Shown in pieces: positions 18,223-25,856 of a DNA stretch of 64,000 nt (within the stretch, counting starts at the first letter, position 1; each line of letters begins with the position of its first letter). The notes under the pieces were generated by a model. It saw only the letters and a list, made by a program, of their open reading frames with translations, was not told where the DNA came from and did not search any database. The translations under genes and the position numbers were made by a program. The DNA comes from CAVRJC01 sp963721435. Lineage in GTDB: Bacteria; Actinomycetota; Acidimicrobiia; IMCC26256; DASPTH01. The stretch covers positions 310,001 to 374,000 of the forward strand of contig CAVRJC010000012.1 in assembly GCA_963721435.1 (NCBI GenBank), read 5' to 3'.

Positions 18223-19415
18223 GCGGACTGGGGGCGCCAGTCGCCGAATGCGCCCCGTTGCTCGAGGTCGGCGACGTCGTCATCGTCGTAACCGAGCTCG
18301 TCGCGCAACACCGCAAGCGTGTGCTCGCCGAGCGTCGGCGGTGGAGTCGTGTCGGTCTTGCGCGCGCCGTCGAACCGGAACGGCGGCGCGAGCACGGTCC
18401 TCGTTCCGAGTCCTGGAACGTCGAGCTCGGAGAAACCGCCGCGGTAGGCCATCTGCGCGTGTGTGAGCGCGTCGTCGATGCGCTGCACCGGCGACGCCGG
18501 TATTCCGATCGTCTGCAGCGCGTCCAACCACTCGCCGCTCGGACGAGTGCGGAACGCGCGTTGCGCGAGCGCTTCGTACTCGGCGCGGTACTGCGTGCGG
18601 AGCTCGCGCGTCGTGAAGCGCTCGTCGGTTGCGAGCGCTTCACATCCCGGCACTGCGGTGAGCAGCTCGACCAGCCGCGGCTGGAAGTGCATCGGTGTCT
18701 GCACCACGACGTCGACCCCGTCGCTCGCTTCGAGCACCATCGTGGTGGGCGGGGCGTTGGTGCGTTCGCGGTCACCGACGAGCAGCCAGCCGAGCAGGGC
18801 TTCGAGCATGCTGACGTCGACGTGCGTGCCCGCGCCGGTCCGCGTCCGTTCGACGAGCGCTGCGAGCACACCCTGCGCGGCAGTGGCGCCGGCGACGAGA
18901 TCCGCGACCGGGATCGGCATGGGGACCCCGAACGAGCCCACCTCGCCCGTCAGCTCGAGCGCGCCCCCGAATGCCTGCACCGCACCGTCGGTCGCCGGCT
19001 GTTGCGACGAGGGGCCGTCGGGACCGAAGCCCGTGATCGTGCAATAGACGAGCCGCGGGTTGGCGGGCGCGAGATCCTCATACGCGACGCCGAGTCGTGC
19101 GGTCACGCCGGGCCGGAAGTTCTCGAGCAGGACGTCGGCCGTCGCCACGAGATCGCGCAAGACGGAACGGCCGGCGTCGTTCTTGAGATCCAGCACGACG
19201 CTCCGGCGGTCTCGATGCAGCGCGACGTAGAACTCCGACGGCGGATCGCCGGGCCGCATCGCCTTCCCCGCGCGCGTCGGGTCGCCGCGCGGCGGCTCGA
19301 CGCGCACGACGTCGGCACCGAGATCGGCGAGTGTGCGCGCCGCGACCGGACCCGACAGGAACGTCGTCAGGTCGACGACGCGCACACCGTCGAGCGGCCG
19401 CCCGGAGCTGGTCAC
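18219..19415 (-). CDS. CaiB/BaiF CoA-transferase family protein
   Basis: 398 residues, family III CoA transferase. It begins with LDGVRVVDLTTFLSGPVAARTLADLGADVVRVEPP, the typical N-terminus. It continues with DRRSVVLDLKNDAGR, ADVLLENFRPG and the acidic region of the active site. It moves CoA between carboxylates, or acts as a racemase in the AMACR subgroup. GTG start at 19415, 29 bp from the divergent alpha/beta hydrolase. Pairing with a serine hydrolase by overlap is unusual but may only be positional. Specificity is unknown. Confidence 0.9.
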   Translation of the reverse strand: MTSSGRPLDGVRVVDLTTFLSGPVAARTLADLGADVVRVEPPRGDPTRAGKAMRPGDPPSEFYVALHRDRRSVVLDLKNDAGRSVLRDLVATADVLLENFRPGVTARLGVAYEDLAPANPRLVYCTITGFGPDGPSSQQPATDGAVQAFGGALELTGEVGSFGVPMPIPVADLVAGATAAQGVLAALVERTRTGAGTHVDVSMLEALLGWLLVGDRERTNAPPTTMVLEASDGVDVVVQTPMHFQPRLVELLTAVPGCEALATDERFTTRELRTQYRAEYEALAQRAFRTRPSGEWLDALQTIGIPASPVQRIDDALTHAQMAYRGGFSELDVPGLGTRTVLAPPFRFDGARKTDTTPPPTLGEHTLAVLRDELGYDDDDVADLEQRGAFGDWRPQSA

Positions 19416-19444
19416 GCTCGTGACCGTACAGGTACCTTCACGAC

Positions 19445-20293
19445 ATGGCCGACGTCACGAAGTTCGAGAAGTCCCAGATCGACGAGGCCAACCAGTCCGG
19501 CCTCACTCCGATCGTGTTCGTCCACGGTCTCTGGCTGCTGCCGAGCAGCTGGGACCGGTGGCGCACCGTCTTCGAGGATGCGGGATTCACCACGCTCGCG
19601 CCAGGGTGGCCCGACGACCCGAACACGGTCGACGAGGCGAAGGCGCACCCCGAGGTCTTCGCGCACAAGACGGTGGGACAGATCGCCGATCACTTCGGTG
19701 ACGTCATCGGCAAGCTCGCGAAGAAGCCGGCGGTGGTCGGGCACTCGTTCGGCGGCCTGCTGACGCAGATCCTCGCCGGGCGCGGGCTCTCGGCGGCCTC
19801 GGTGGCCATCGACCCCGCGCCGTTCCGCGGGGTGCTCCCGCTGCCGATCTCGGCGCTGAAGTCGTCGAGGCCCGTGCTCGGGAACCCGGCCAACCACGGG
19901 CGGGCGGTGCCGCTCACCTACGAGCAGTTCCGTTACGCGTTCGCCAACGCGGTCACGGAAACCGAGGCCCACGAGCTCTTCAACACGTACGCGGTCCCGG
20001 GATCGGGAGTCCCGTTGTTCCAGGCGGCCACCGCGAACCTCAACCCGTGGACCGAAGCGAAGGTGAACACCAAGAACCCCGACCGCGGCCCGCTCCTCAT
20101 TCTCGACGGCGAGCTGGATCACACCGTGCCGTGGGCCATCGCCAACGCGTCGTACAAGAAGCAGCGCCGCAACAAGGGTGTCACCGAGATCGTCAAGATC
20201 CCGGGTGTCGGCCACTCCCTCGTCATCGATCACGGCTGGCGCACCGTCGCCGACACCGCGCTCGCGTTCGTGCAGCGCTTCGTGAATCCCTGA
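19445..20293 (+). CDS. alpha/beta hydrolase
   Basis: 282 residues with a canonical alpha/beta hydrolase layout: oxyanion strand FVHGLWLLPSSW, nucleophile elbow GHSFGG, acid in DGELDHTVPW and catalytic histidine in GVGHSLVIDHG. It is cytosolic, with no signal peptide. Relatives include haloperoxidase-like and esterase enzymes. ATG 19445 is chosen. It is transcribed divergently from the CaiB transferase and ends 27 bp before a convergent LLM gene. The substrate cannot be told from sequence. Confidence 0.9.
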   Translation: MADVTKFEKSQIDEANQSGLTPIVFVHGLWLLPSSWDRWRTVFEDAGFTTLAPGWPDDPNTVDEAKAHPEVFAHKTVGQIADHFGDVIGKLAKKPAVVGHSFGGLLTQILAGRGLSAASVAIDPAPFRGVLPLPISALKSSRPVLGNPANHGRAVPLTYEQFRYAFANAVTETEAHELFNTYAVPGSGVPLFQAATANLNPWTEAKVNTKNPDRGPLLILDGELDHTVPWAIANASYKKQRRNKGVTEIVKIPGVGHSLVIDHGWRTVADTALAFVQRFVNP

Positions 20294-20320
20294 CCACACG
20301 CACGCGTGCCAACGCTCGCG

Positions 20321-21139
20321 CTACGAGAGATGGCGTGACGCGAACGCATCCACTTGCGCGCGTCCGCCGCCGGGCCAGCCGCACACGAGGTAGTCGAAGC
20401 CAGCGGCGGTCCACGCGTCGACGTGACGCGCGATCGTGTCGGGGTCGCCCTCGAGTGACAGCGACGCCGCGCGTCGAATCTCGCCGGGATCGCGTCCCGC
20501 CCGCTCGGCCAGTTCGCTGAGCAGTCGCGACTTGACCGTGAGTTGCTCCACGCCGCCGAAGCAGTGCCACACGTCGGCGTAGCGCGCGGTGATCGGCATC
20601 GTGCGCCGCTCGCCCGACGCGCCGATCCAGATCGGCGGGTGCGGCAGCTGCACCGGACGGGGGCGCAGCGTCGCATCGGTGACCGAGTAGTGCCGGCCCT
20701 CGAAGGTGAAGTTGTCGGTGGTCAGCAGGCCGCGCACGATCTGCACCGCTTCTTCGAACGCGTCGATGCGGTCCTTCAGTGCCGGGAACGGGATACCGAG
20801 CTCGGCGTGCTCGCGATCGAACCACGCCGCGCCGTAGGAGAGCTCGAGCCGCCCGCCGGATGCGTGATCGATCGTGATCGCCTCGGCCGCGAAGACCGAC
20901 GGGTGGCGGTACGTCATGCCCGTGACGAGCAGACCGAGGCGAACTCTCTCGGTGATGCCACTCAGTGCCGCGAGCGTGGTGTTCCCCTCGAAGCACTCGC
21001 CGGGGCCTTCGCCGTACATCGGCTGGAAGTGGTCGAAGCCCCAGATCCCGTCGAAGGCGAGCTCGTCGGCGAAGCGCGCCCGCGCCGCGAGCTCCGTCCA
21101 CGTCATCCGCTGTTGCGCAACATCGAGCCCAAATCTCAT
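20321..21139 (-). CDS. LLM class flavin-dependent oxidoreductase (F420-dependent type)
   Basis: 272 residues. The start MRFGLDVAQQRMTW and the segments FDGIWGFDHFQPMYG, GNTTLAALSGITERVRLGLLVTG, HASGGRLELSYGAAWF and PHPPIWIGASGERRT match short F420-dependent LLM proteins of the TIGR03560-like group. The ATG at 21139 is chosen over a start at 21157 because it gives the family N-terminus. Likely role: F420- or FMN-dependent redox on a ketone, alcohol or enoate. It lies downstream of the DUF2889 gene on the same strand and may be cotranscribed with it. Confidence 0.88.
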   Translation of the reverse strand: MRFGLDVAQQRMTWTELAARARFADELAFDGIWGFDHFQPMYGEGPGECFEGNTTLAALSGITERVRLGLLVTGMTYRHPSVFAAEAITIDHASGGRLELSYGAAWFDREHAELGIPFPALKDRIDAFEEAVQIVRGLLTTDNFTFEGRHYSVTDATLRPRPVQLPHPPIWIGASGERRTMPITARYADVWHCFGGVEQLTVKSRLLSELAERAGRDPGEIRRAASLSLEGDPDTIARHVDAWTAAGFDYLVCGWPGGGRAQVDAFASRHLS

Positions 21140-21164
21140 GCGCGACCAGTTCAGCACGGCGACG

Positions 21165-21804
21165 TCAGGCGTCGCGCCCCAACTCCGCGTAGCGGCGCAG
21201 GACCGGGAGCGGGAGCGGGACTGCTTCGCCCCGCTGCGCCATCTGCGTGAGCTCGGAATCCTCCGCCCAGATGTGACACGTGTTCAGATTCCGCTCGCGG
21301 TGCGCACTGCGGACGATCGACAAGGGATCGCGTTCCGCACCTTCCTCCGCCACGCTCGCCGCCGGACAGGCGCGCCATCCCGAACCACGACTGCACCGCC
21401 ACCGGGGCCATCGCCTGCAGGAGCGCGGTGGTGTGGGAGCACCCGCGCGGGCCGCCGAAGAGCTCGCGCACCCGGTGTGTGAAGCCCCGCGCGATCGAGA
21501 GCCCGACGAGAGACTCGTAGTGCGCCGCGATGGTCGGGCACATCGGTTGCGGGTACGCGTCGAAGCTCACGTGCGCGGCCGTGATGTCCAACGACGGGTA
21601 GTGGACGCGGAGCTCGACGACCATGTGGTGCATCGTGAGGGGCTCGGGGTCACCCTCGACCAGCAGGCCTGGTGGCTTCACGTCGTGGATCACGCCGCGC
21701 ACCAGGATCTCGTCGGGCGCGGCTGCGTACGCGCGCACCACGTAGTCCCGTTCGTGGAGCAGGGGCAGATCAGGAGCGTCCTCGTCCGGCACAAGATCGT
21801 TCAT
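21165..21804 (-). pseudogene. DUF2889 domain-containing protein, frameshifted
   Basis: The first 145 or so residues (from MNDLVPDEDAP) match DUF2889 proteins, including YPQPMCPTI and GPRGCSHTTALLQAMAPVA, up to FGMARLSG. Near 21358-21363 one extra base changes the frame. The adjacent frame continues as SVAEEGAERDPLSIVRSAHRERNLNTC and ends in HIWAEDSEL...LRRYAELGRDA, the expected family C-terminus, with a stop at 21165. One corrected base would give a protein of about 212 residues. DUF2889 proteins often neighbour LLM, SDR and acyl-CoA genes in Actinobacteria. Their biochemical role is unknown. Confidence 0.75.
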
Positions 21805-21852
21805 AAGGTCAGCACCGTATTGCAGGGCGCGCCAATGAGACCCAGTGTCGGT

Positions 21853-21865
21853 GACCTTCGGCCCT
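21853..21865 (+). promoter_or_regulatory. GACCTTCGGCCCT box upstream of the universal stress gene
   Basis: The 13-mer GACCTTCGGCCCT ends 34 bp before the GTG start of the universal stress protein gene. An identical copy stands at 23410-23422, 35 bp before the next unit. Its GGAC/GNCC-type half sites resemble DevR/DosR boxes of mycobacterial dormancy regulons. The identical position supports a real regulator site. The regulator itself is not in the window. Confidence 0.6.
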
Positions 21866-21899
21866 GTCGACCGGCGTCTCGCGCGGGATCATCGTCGGT

Positions 21900-22358
21900 G
21901 TGAGCACACCTCTGATCGTGGTCGGGATCGACGATTCGGACGGCGCGCGTGCCGCGTTGGCGTGGGCCGCCGGGCAGGCGACCGCCACCGGCAGCCGCCT
22001 GCGCGTCGTCCATGCGTACGAGCTGAGCCTGGCGTGGATCGACGACTACAACGAGGCGATTCCGCAATGGGAACAGCACGCTCGGGAGGTCGCGGAGAAG
22101 ACCCTGGCCAAGGTCGTCGAAGACGTGCCCGACACGACCGACGTCCACGACCTCGAGCTCCGCGCGCTCGAGGGGAGCCCGGCCGACGTGCTGCACGCCG
22201 AAGCCCGTGACGCGGCCTTGCTCGTCGTCGGGAGCCGAGGCCGGGGCGGGTTCGCCGGCCTGCTGCTCGGCTCCGTGAGCCAGCGGCTCGCCCAGCGGGC
22301 GCCGTGCCCCGTTGTCATCGTCCCGCTGCCCCACGACCACGCGGATGCGAAGATCTGA
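21900..22358 (+). CDS. universal stress protein (UspA family)
   Basis: 152 residues, single USP domain. It opens with LIVVGIDDSDGARAALAWA and carries the ATP-binding signature GSRGRGGFAGLLLGSVSQ (the G-x2-G-x9-G-S pattern), then CPVVIVPLP. This is the ATP-binding type induced by hypoxia or stationary phase in many Actinobacteria. Start GTG 21900. It heads a run of plus-strand genes (alcohol dehydrogenase, small membrane protein, DUF1918, erythromycin esterase-like, DsbA-like) with dormancy-type regulation suggested by the upstream box. Confidence 0.93.
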   Translation: MSTPLIVVGIDDSDGARAALAWAAGQATATGSRLRVVHAYELSLAWIDDYNEAIPQWEQHAREVAEKTLAKVVEDVPDTTDVHDLELRALEGSPADVLHAEARDAALLVVGSRGRGGFAGLLLGSVSQRLAQRAPCPVVIVPLPHDHADAKI

Positions 22359-22399
22359 CGCGTGGCCACCGTGAACGCGATGCTGCTCACGAGCCCGAG

Positions 22400-23398
22400 A
22401 TGAAGGCATGGGTCGTCGGGACGCCCGGTCCGCTGCCGACGCGACCGCTCGTGAGCGTCGACCTGCCCGACCCGGAGCCCGGGGCGGGGCACATCCGGGT
22501 TCGAGTGTCGGCGTGCGGAGTGTGCCGGACCGACCTGCATCTCGCGGAGGGAGACCTCGGCCCGCACCGACCGCGAACGGTGCCCGGCCACGAAGTCGTC
22601 GGGACGGTGGACGCCGTCGGCCCGGGTGCCCACCGGTTCCGGCCCGGGCAGCGCGTCGGGATCGCGTGGCTCCGAGGCACCTGCGGGGTGTGCCGATGGT
22701 GCCGTCGAGGGCGGGAGAACCTCTGCCCGGACGCCCGGTTCACTGGCTGGGACGCCGACGGTGGGTACGCGGAGTCGGCGGTCGTGCACGAGGCCTTCGC
22801 GTACGAGCTCCCCGACCACTTCGACGACGAGCACGCCGCGCCCCTGTTGTGCGCCGGGATCATCGGATACCGCGCCCTGAAGCGTGCCTCGTTGCCGCCC
22901 GGCGGTCGGCTCGGGATCTACGGGTTCGGGGCGTCGGCCCACCTGGCGGCGCAGGTCGCGCTCGCGCAGGGTGCGACGGTCCACGTCCTCACACGCGCGC
23001 CCGCGGCGCGCGAGCTGGCCCTCGCCATCGGGGCCCATTCGGCGGGCCCGGCTGACGCGAATCCACCCGAGCCGCTCGACGCGGCCATCTTGTTCGCGCC
23101 GGCCGGCGAACTCGTCCCCGTCGCACTTGCCGCCCTCGACCGTGGCGGCACGCTCGCGCTCGCAGGCATCTACCTGAGCGAGATCCCACCGCTCGACTAT
23201 GACCACCACCTCTTCATGGAACGCCAGGTCCGCAGCGTGACCGCGAACACGCGCGCCGACGGGGAGGAGTTCCTCGCGCTGGCGGGCCGGCTGCAGCTGC
23301 AGGTGACGACGAGCCGGTACGACCTCGACACCGCCGACCGGGCACTCGACGATCTCGCGGCCGACCGGGTGACCGGCGCCGCGGTGTTGCTCGCGTGA
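22400..23398 (+). CDS. zinc-dependent alcohol dehydrogenase family protein
   Basis: 332 residues, medium-chain dehydrogenase/reductase. The catalytic zinc site is seen as VSACGVCRTDLH and GHEVVG. The structural zinc lobe has four cysteines in RGTCGVCRWCRRGRENLC. The Rossmann part has GIYGFGASAHLAAQVA. It belongs to the AdhA/zinc-binding group found in hypoxia regulons. ATG 22400 lies 41 bp after the universal stress gene, so they are likely in one operon. It interconverts alcohols and aldehydes with NAD(P). Under low oxygen it may serve redox balance, an inference from context. Confidence 0.92.
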   Translation: MKAWVVGTPGPLPTRPLVSVDLPDPEPGAGHIRVRVSACGVCRTDLHLAEGDLGPHRPRTVPGHEVVGTVDAVGPGAHRFRPGQRVGIAWLRGTCGVCRWCRRGRENLCPDARFTGWDADGGYAESAVVHEAFAYELPDHFDDEHAAPLLCAGIIGYRALKRASLPPGGRLGIYGFGASAHLAAQVALAQGATVHVLTRAPAARELALAIGAHSAGPADANPPEPLDAAILFAPAGELVPVALAALDRGGTLALAGIYLSEIPPLDYDHHLFMERQVRSVTANTRADGEEFLALAGRLQLQVTTSRYDLDTADRALDDLAADRVTGAAVLLA

Positions 23399-23409
23399 GC
23401 GGCGCCGAG

Positions 23410-23422
23410 GACCTTCGGCCCT
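23410..23422 (+). promoter_or_regulatory. second GACCTTCGGCCCT box
   Basis: Identical 13-mer to the one at 21853-21865, extended to GGACCTTCGGCCCTA. It ends 35 bp before the ATG of the 48-residue membrane protein gene, matching the 34-bp distance at the first copy. It marks a second probable promoter in the stress cluster. Confidence 0.6.
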
Positions 23423-23457
23423 AGCCCTGACTCCGTCCGCGCGTCACGCTTGGAGGC

Positions 23458-23604
23458 ATGATCAGCAGCTTGAGTTGGGGTGGGTTGCTCACAGGATGCC
23501 TCGCGGTGATCGTGATCATTGCCGCGATCGCCGCAGTGCGTTATCTGTTGCTCAACGCGAACAGCATGGACGACGAGCGCCTCGGATCGGGAGGAACGTC
23601 ATGA
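23458..23604 (+). CDS. small single-pass membrane protein (48 aa)
   Basis: A 48-codon gene with the strong ribosome site TTGGAGGC before the ATG. It encodes MISSLSWGGLLTGCLAV, then a hydrophobic stretch (VIVIIAAIAAV) and a polar tail ending SGGTS, so one transmembrane helix with a short charged tail. Its TGA overlaps the ATG of the DUF1918 gene in an ATGA quartet, good evidence of real translation. It follows the second dormancy-like box. No family is recognised. It could be a stress-induced membrane peptide. Confidence 0.7.
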   Translation: MISSLSWGGLLTGCLAVIVIIAAIAAVRYLLLNANSMDDERLGSGGTS

Positions 23605-23810
23605 AGGCAAGTGTCGGAGACCGGCTCGTCATCAAGGGCCACCACGTCGGGGAGCCCGACCGCGACGCCGAGATCCTCGAGGTCCATGGCGAGGACGGCG
23701 CGCCTCCGTACCTTGTCCGATGGGAGGAAGACGGCCACGAGGGCCTGTTCTTCCCGGGATCGGATGCTGCGGTCGAGCACTTCCCCCGGAAGTCACCTCG
23801 CCGTACGTAG
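23601..23810 (+). CDS. DUF1918 domain-containing protein
   Basis: 69 residues and almost entirely the DUF1918 beta-barrel-like domain: MKASVGDRLVIKGHHVGEPDRDAEILEV, then PPYLVRWEEDGHEGLFFPGSDA. Family members are small actinobacterial proteins of unknown function, often near universal stress proteins. The ATG is preceded by GGGAGGAACGTC and overlaps the stop of the 48-aa membrane gene, so the two are coupled. Expected to be cytosolic. Confidence 0.92.
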   Translation: MKASVGDRLVIKGHHVGEPDRDAEILEVHGEDGAPPYLVRWEEDGHEGLFFPGSDAAVEHFPRKSPRRT

Positions 23811-23822
23811 CACCGACGAGCC

Positions 23823-25169
23823 ATGAGCACCTTCATCCGCTCGGGCGGGGCGATGTCGGACATCGCCGAGCACCTGCACCCCGTCACGAGTGAGCCTGAC
23901 GACTACGACGGTCTGCTGGACCTCGTCGGTGACCGCCGGGTCGTCCTGATCGGCGAGGCCTCGCACGGCACCCACGACTTCTACCGCGAGCGGGCGCGCA
24001 TCACCCGGCGGCTGATCGACGAGCTCGGCTTCACGGCGGTCGCGGTGGAAGCGGACTGGCCCGATGCCTACCGGGTGAACCGCTACGTCATGGGCCTGTC
24101 GAACGACCTGGATGCCAACACTGCGCTCGCGGACTTCCGCCGCTTCCCCGCGTGGATGTGGCGCAACCACGACGTGCTGGCGTTCGTCGAGTGGATGCGA
24201 GCCCGCAATGACTCGCATCCGCACCCGGCGACCAAGGCTCGCTTCTACGGGCTCGACCTCTACAGCCTTCGCGCGTCGATGGAGGCGGTCGTCGACTACC
24301 TGGTCCGGATCGATCCGGCCGAAGCGCGCCGCGCTCGTGATCGATACTCGTGCTTCGATCATGTCGGCGGCGAAGGGCAGGCCTACGGCCACGCGCTCGC
24401 GTTCTCCGACGCGATCCCGTGCGAGAACGAGGTGGTCGCCCAGCTGATCGAGCTGCGCAAGCGGGCAGGTGCGTACTTGCGCCGTGACGGCTGGATCGCC
24501 GAGGACGAGTTCTTCTTCGTCGAGCAGAACGCGCGTCTCGTGCGCAATGCCGAGGAGTACTACCAGCAGATGTATCGCGCGGAGGTGTCGTCGTGGAATC
24601 TCCGCGACCGGCACATGGCGGGCACGCTCGACGCGCTCATCGAGCACCTCGAGCAGCAATTTCATCGGGCGAAGGTCGTCGTGTGGGAGCACAACTCGCA
24701 CGTCGGAGACGCGCGGGCAACGCAGATGGGCGCGCGCGGTGAGCTCACTGTCGGCCAGCTCGCGCGACAGCGGTACCGCGGCGACTGCCTGCTCGTCGGG
24801 TTCACCACGTTCGACGGCACCGTCACGGCCGCGTCGGACTGGGGCGCCCCGGCCGAGCGGAAGCGAGTGCGACCGGCGCTCGCCGGAAGCCACGAGGCGT
24901 ACCTCCACGAGAGCGGTGCGGCGCGGTTCTGGCTCGACACCGCGCACGCGGACGTGCACGAGGCCTTGGTGCTGCCGCGCCTCGAACGCGCGATCGGCGT
25001 GATCTACCGGCCCCAGACGGAACGCGGCAGCCACTACTTCGACGCGCACTTGGCCGACCAGTTCGACGCGGTGATCCACCTCGACCGCACCCGTGCGATC
25101 GAGCCCCTCGAACGGACGTCGGTGTGGGACGAAGGCGAGCCGGCCGAGACGTTCCCGACCGGCATCTGA
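23823..25169 (+). CDS. erythromycin esterase family protein
   Basis: 448 residues of the erythromycin esterase/EreA-like fold (PF05139). Visible are VVLIGEASHGTHDFYRERARITRRLI, with the conserved E and H of the active site, AVEADWPDAYRVNRYV, KVVVWEHNSHVGDARAT and GVIYRPQTERGSHYF. Chromosomal relatives are widespread in soil and water bacteria beside DUF1918 and universal stress genes, and macrolide resistance is not implied. The ATG at 23823 lies 12 bp after the DUF1918 gene. An in-frame ATG at 23853 is an alternative. Its likely role is hydrolase or transferase activity in stress physiology. Confidence 0.9.
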   Translation: MSTFIRSGGAMSDIAEHLHPVTSEPDDYDGLLDLVGDRRVVLIGEASHGTHDFYRERARITRRLIDELGFTAVAVEADWPDAYRVNRYVMGLSNDLDANTALADFRRFPAWMWRNHDVLAFVEWMRARNDSHPHPATKARFYGLDLYSLRASMEAVVDYLVRIDPAEARRARDRYSCFDHVGGEGQAYGHALAFSDAIPCENEVVAQLIELRKRAGAYLRRDGWIAEDEFFFVEQNARLVRNAEEYYQQMYRAEVSSWNLRDRHMAGTLDALIEHLEQQFHRAKVVVWEHNSHVGDARATQMGARGELTVGQLARQRYRGDCLLVGFTTFDGTVTAASDWGAPAERKRVRPALAGSHEAYLHESGAARFWLDTAHADVHEALVLPRLERAIGVIYRPQTERGSHYFDAHLADQFDAVIHLDRTRAIEPLERTSVWDEGEPAETFPTGI

Positions 25170-25171
25170 CG

Positions 25172-25831
25172 ATGCCCCTTCGAGCGCCGGAAATGCCTGG
25201 TCGGGAGGATCATCGATCCACGATCGTCGAGGTCTTCGCCGACGTGGCGTGCCCGTTCACACACGTCGGGCTCCGGCGATTCGTCCAAGAACGATCACGG
25301 CAGTCGCGCGACGACCTCGTCCTCCGCGTGCGCGCGTGGCCACTCGAGCTCGTGAACGGCACGCCGCTCGACCGCGACACGGTCGCGGAGCACGTCGCCG
25401 CGCTCCGCGACCAGGTTGCACCTGATCTCTTCGACGGCTTCGACACCCGCGCGTTCCCGGCGTCGTCACTGCCGGCGCTGGCGCTGGCGGCTGCCGCCTA
25501 CGACGTCGACGACCGCGTCGGCGAAGCCGTGAGCCTCGCGCTGCGCGACGCGTTGTTCGAAGCCGGGCTCGACATCAGCGATGCGTCGGTGCTCCGAGCA
25601 ATCGGGACCGACCACGGCCTCGAGGTACCGCGGCCGCAGGCAATGGACCAGGTCTTCGCCGACTGGGAAGACGGCAAACGCCGCGGCGTCAGAGGCTCTC
25701 CCGAGTTCTTCGTGGATGGTCGCGGCTACTTCTGCCCGACGCTCGAGATCACGCGGATCGGCGAGCACGTGCAGATCGTCCGCAACCTCGCAGGCTTCGA
25801 GTCGTTCCTGAAGGCATGCTTCGGAAGCTGA
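25172..25831 (+). CDS. DsbA family protein (2-hydroxychromene-2-carboxylate isomerase/FrnE-like)
   Basis: 219 residues with the thioredoxin-DsbA fold. Strand TIVEVFADVACPFTHVGLRRFVQ holds a CPFT motif with one cysteine only, unlike the CxxC of oxidases. The helical insert and the C-terminal GVRGSPEFFVDGRGYFCPTLEI with the cis-proline loop GSPEF follow. No signal peptide, so cytosolic. It starts 2 bp after the erythromycin esterase stop and is surely cotranscribed. The single cysteine fits a glutathione- or mycothiol-linked isomerase or an atypical oxidoreductase. Confidence 0.85.
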   Translation: MPLRAPEMPGREDHRSTIVEVFADVACPFTHVGLRRFVQERSRQSRDDLVLRVRAWPLELVNGTPLDRDTVAEHVAALRDQVAPDLFDGFDTRAFPASSLPALALAAAAYDVDDRVGEAVSLALRDALFEAGLDISDASVLRAIGTDHGLEVPRPQAMDQVFADWEDGKRRGVRGSPEFFVDGRGYFCPTLEITRIGEHVQIVRNLAGFESFLKACFGS

Positions 25832-25856
25832 TGCGTGATGCGCGGTACCCGCGCAA

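Noticed and set aside
23823..25169. Macrolide resistance gene
   Set aside because: Chromosomal erythromycin esterase-like proteins in this stress-gene context are common and are not evidence for antibiotic resistance.
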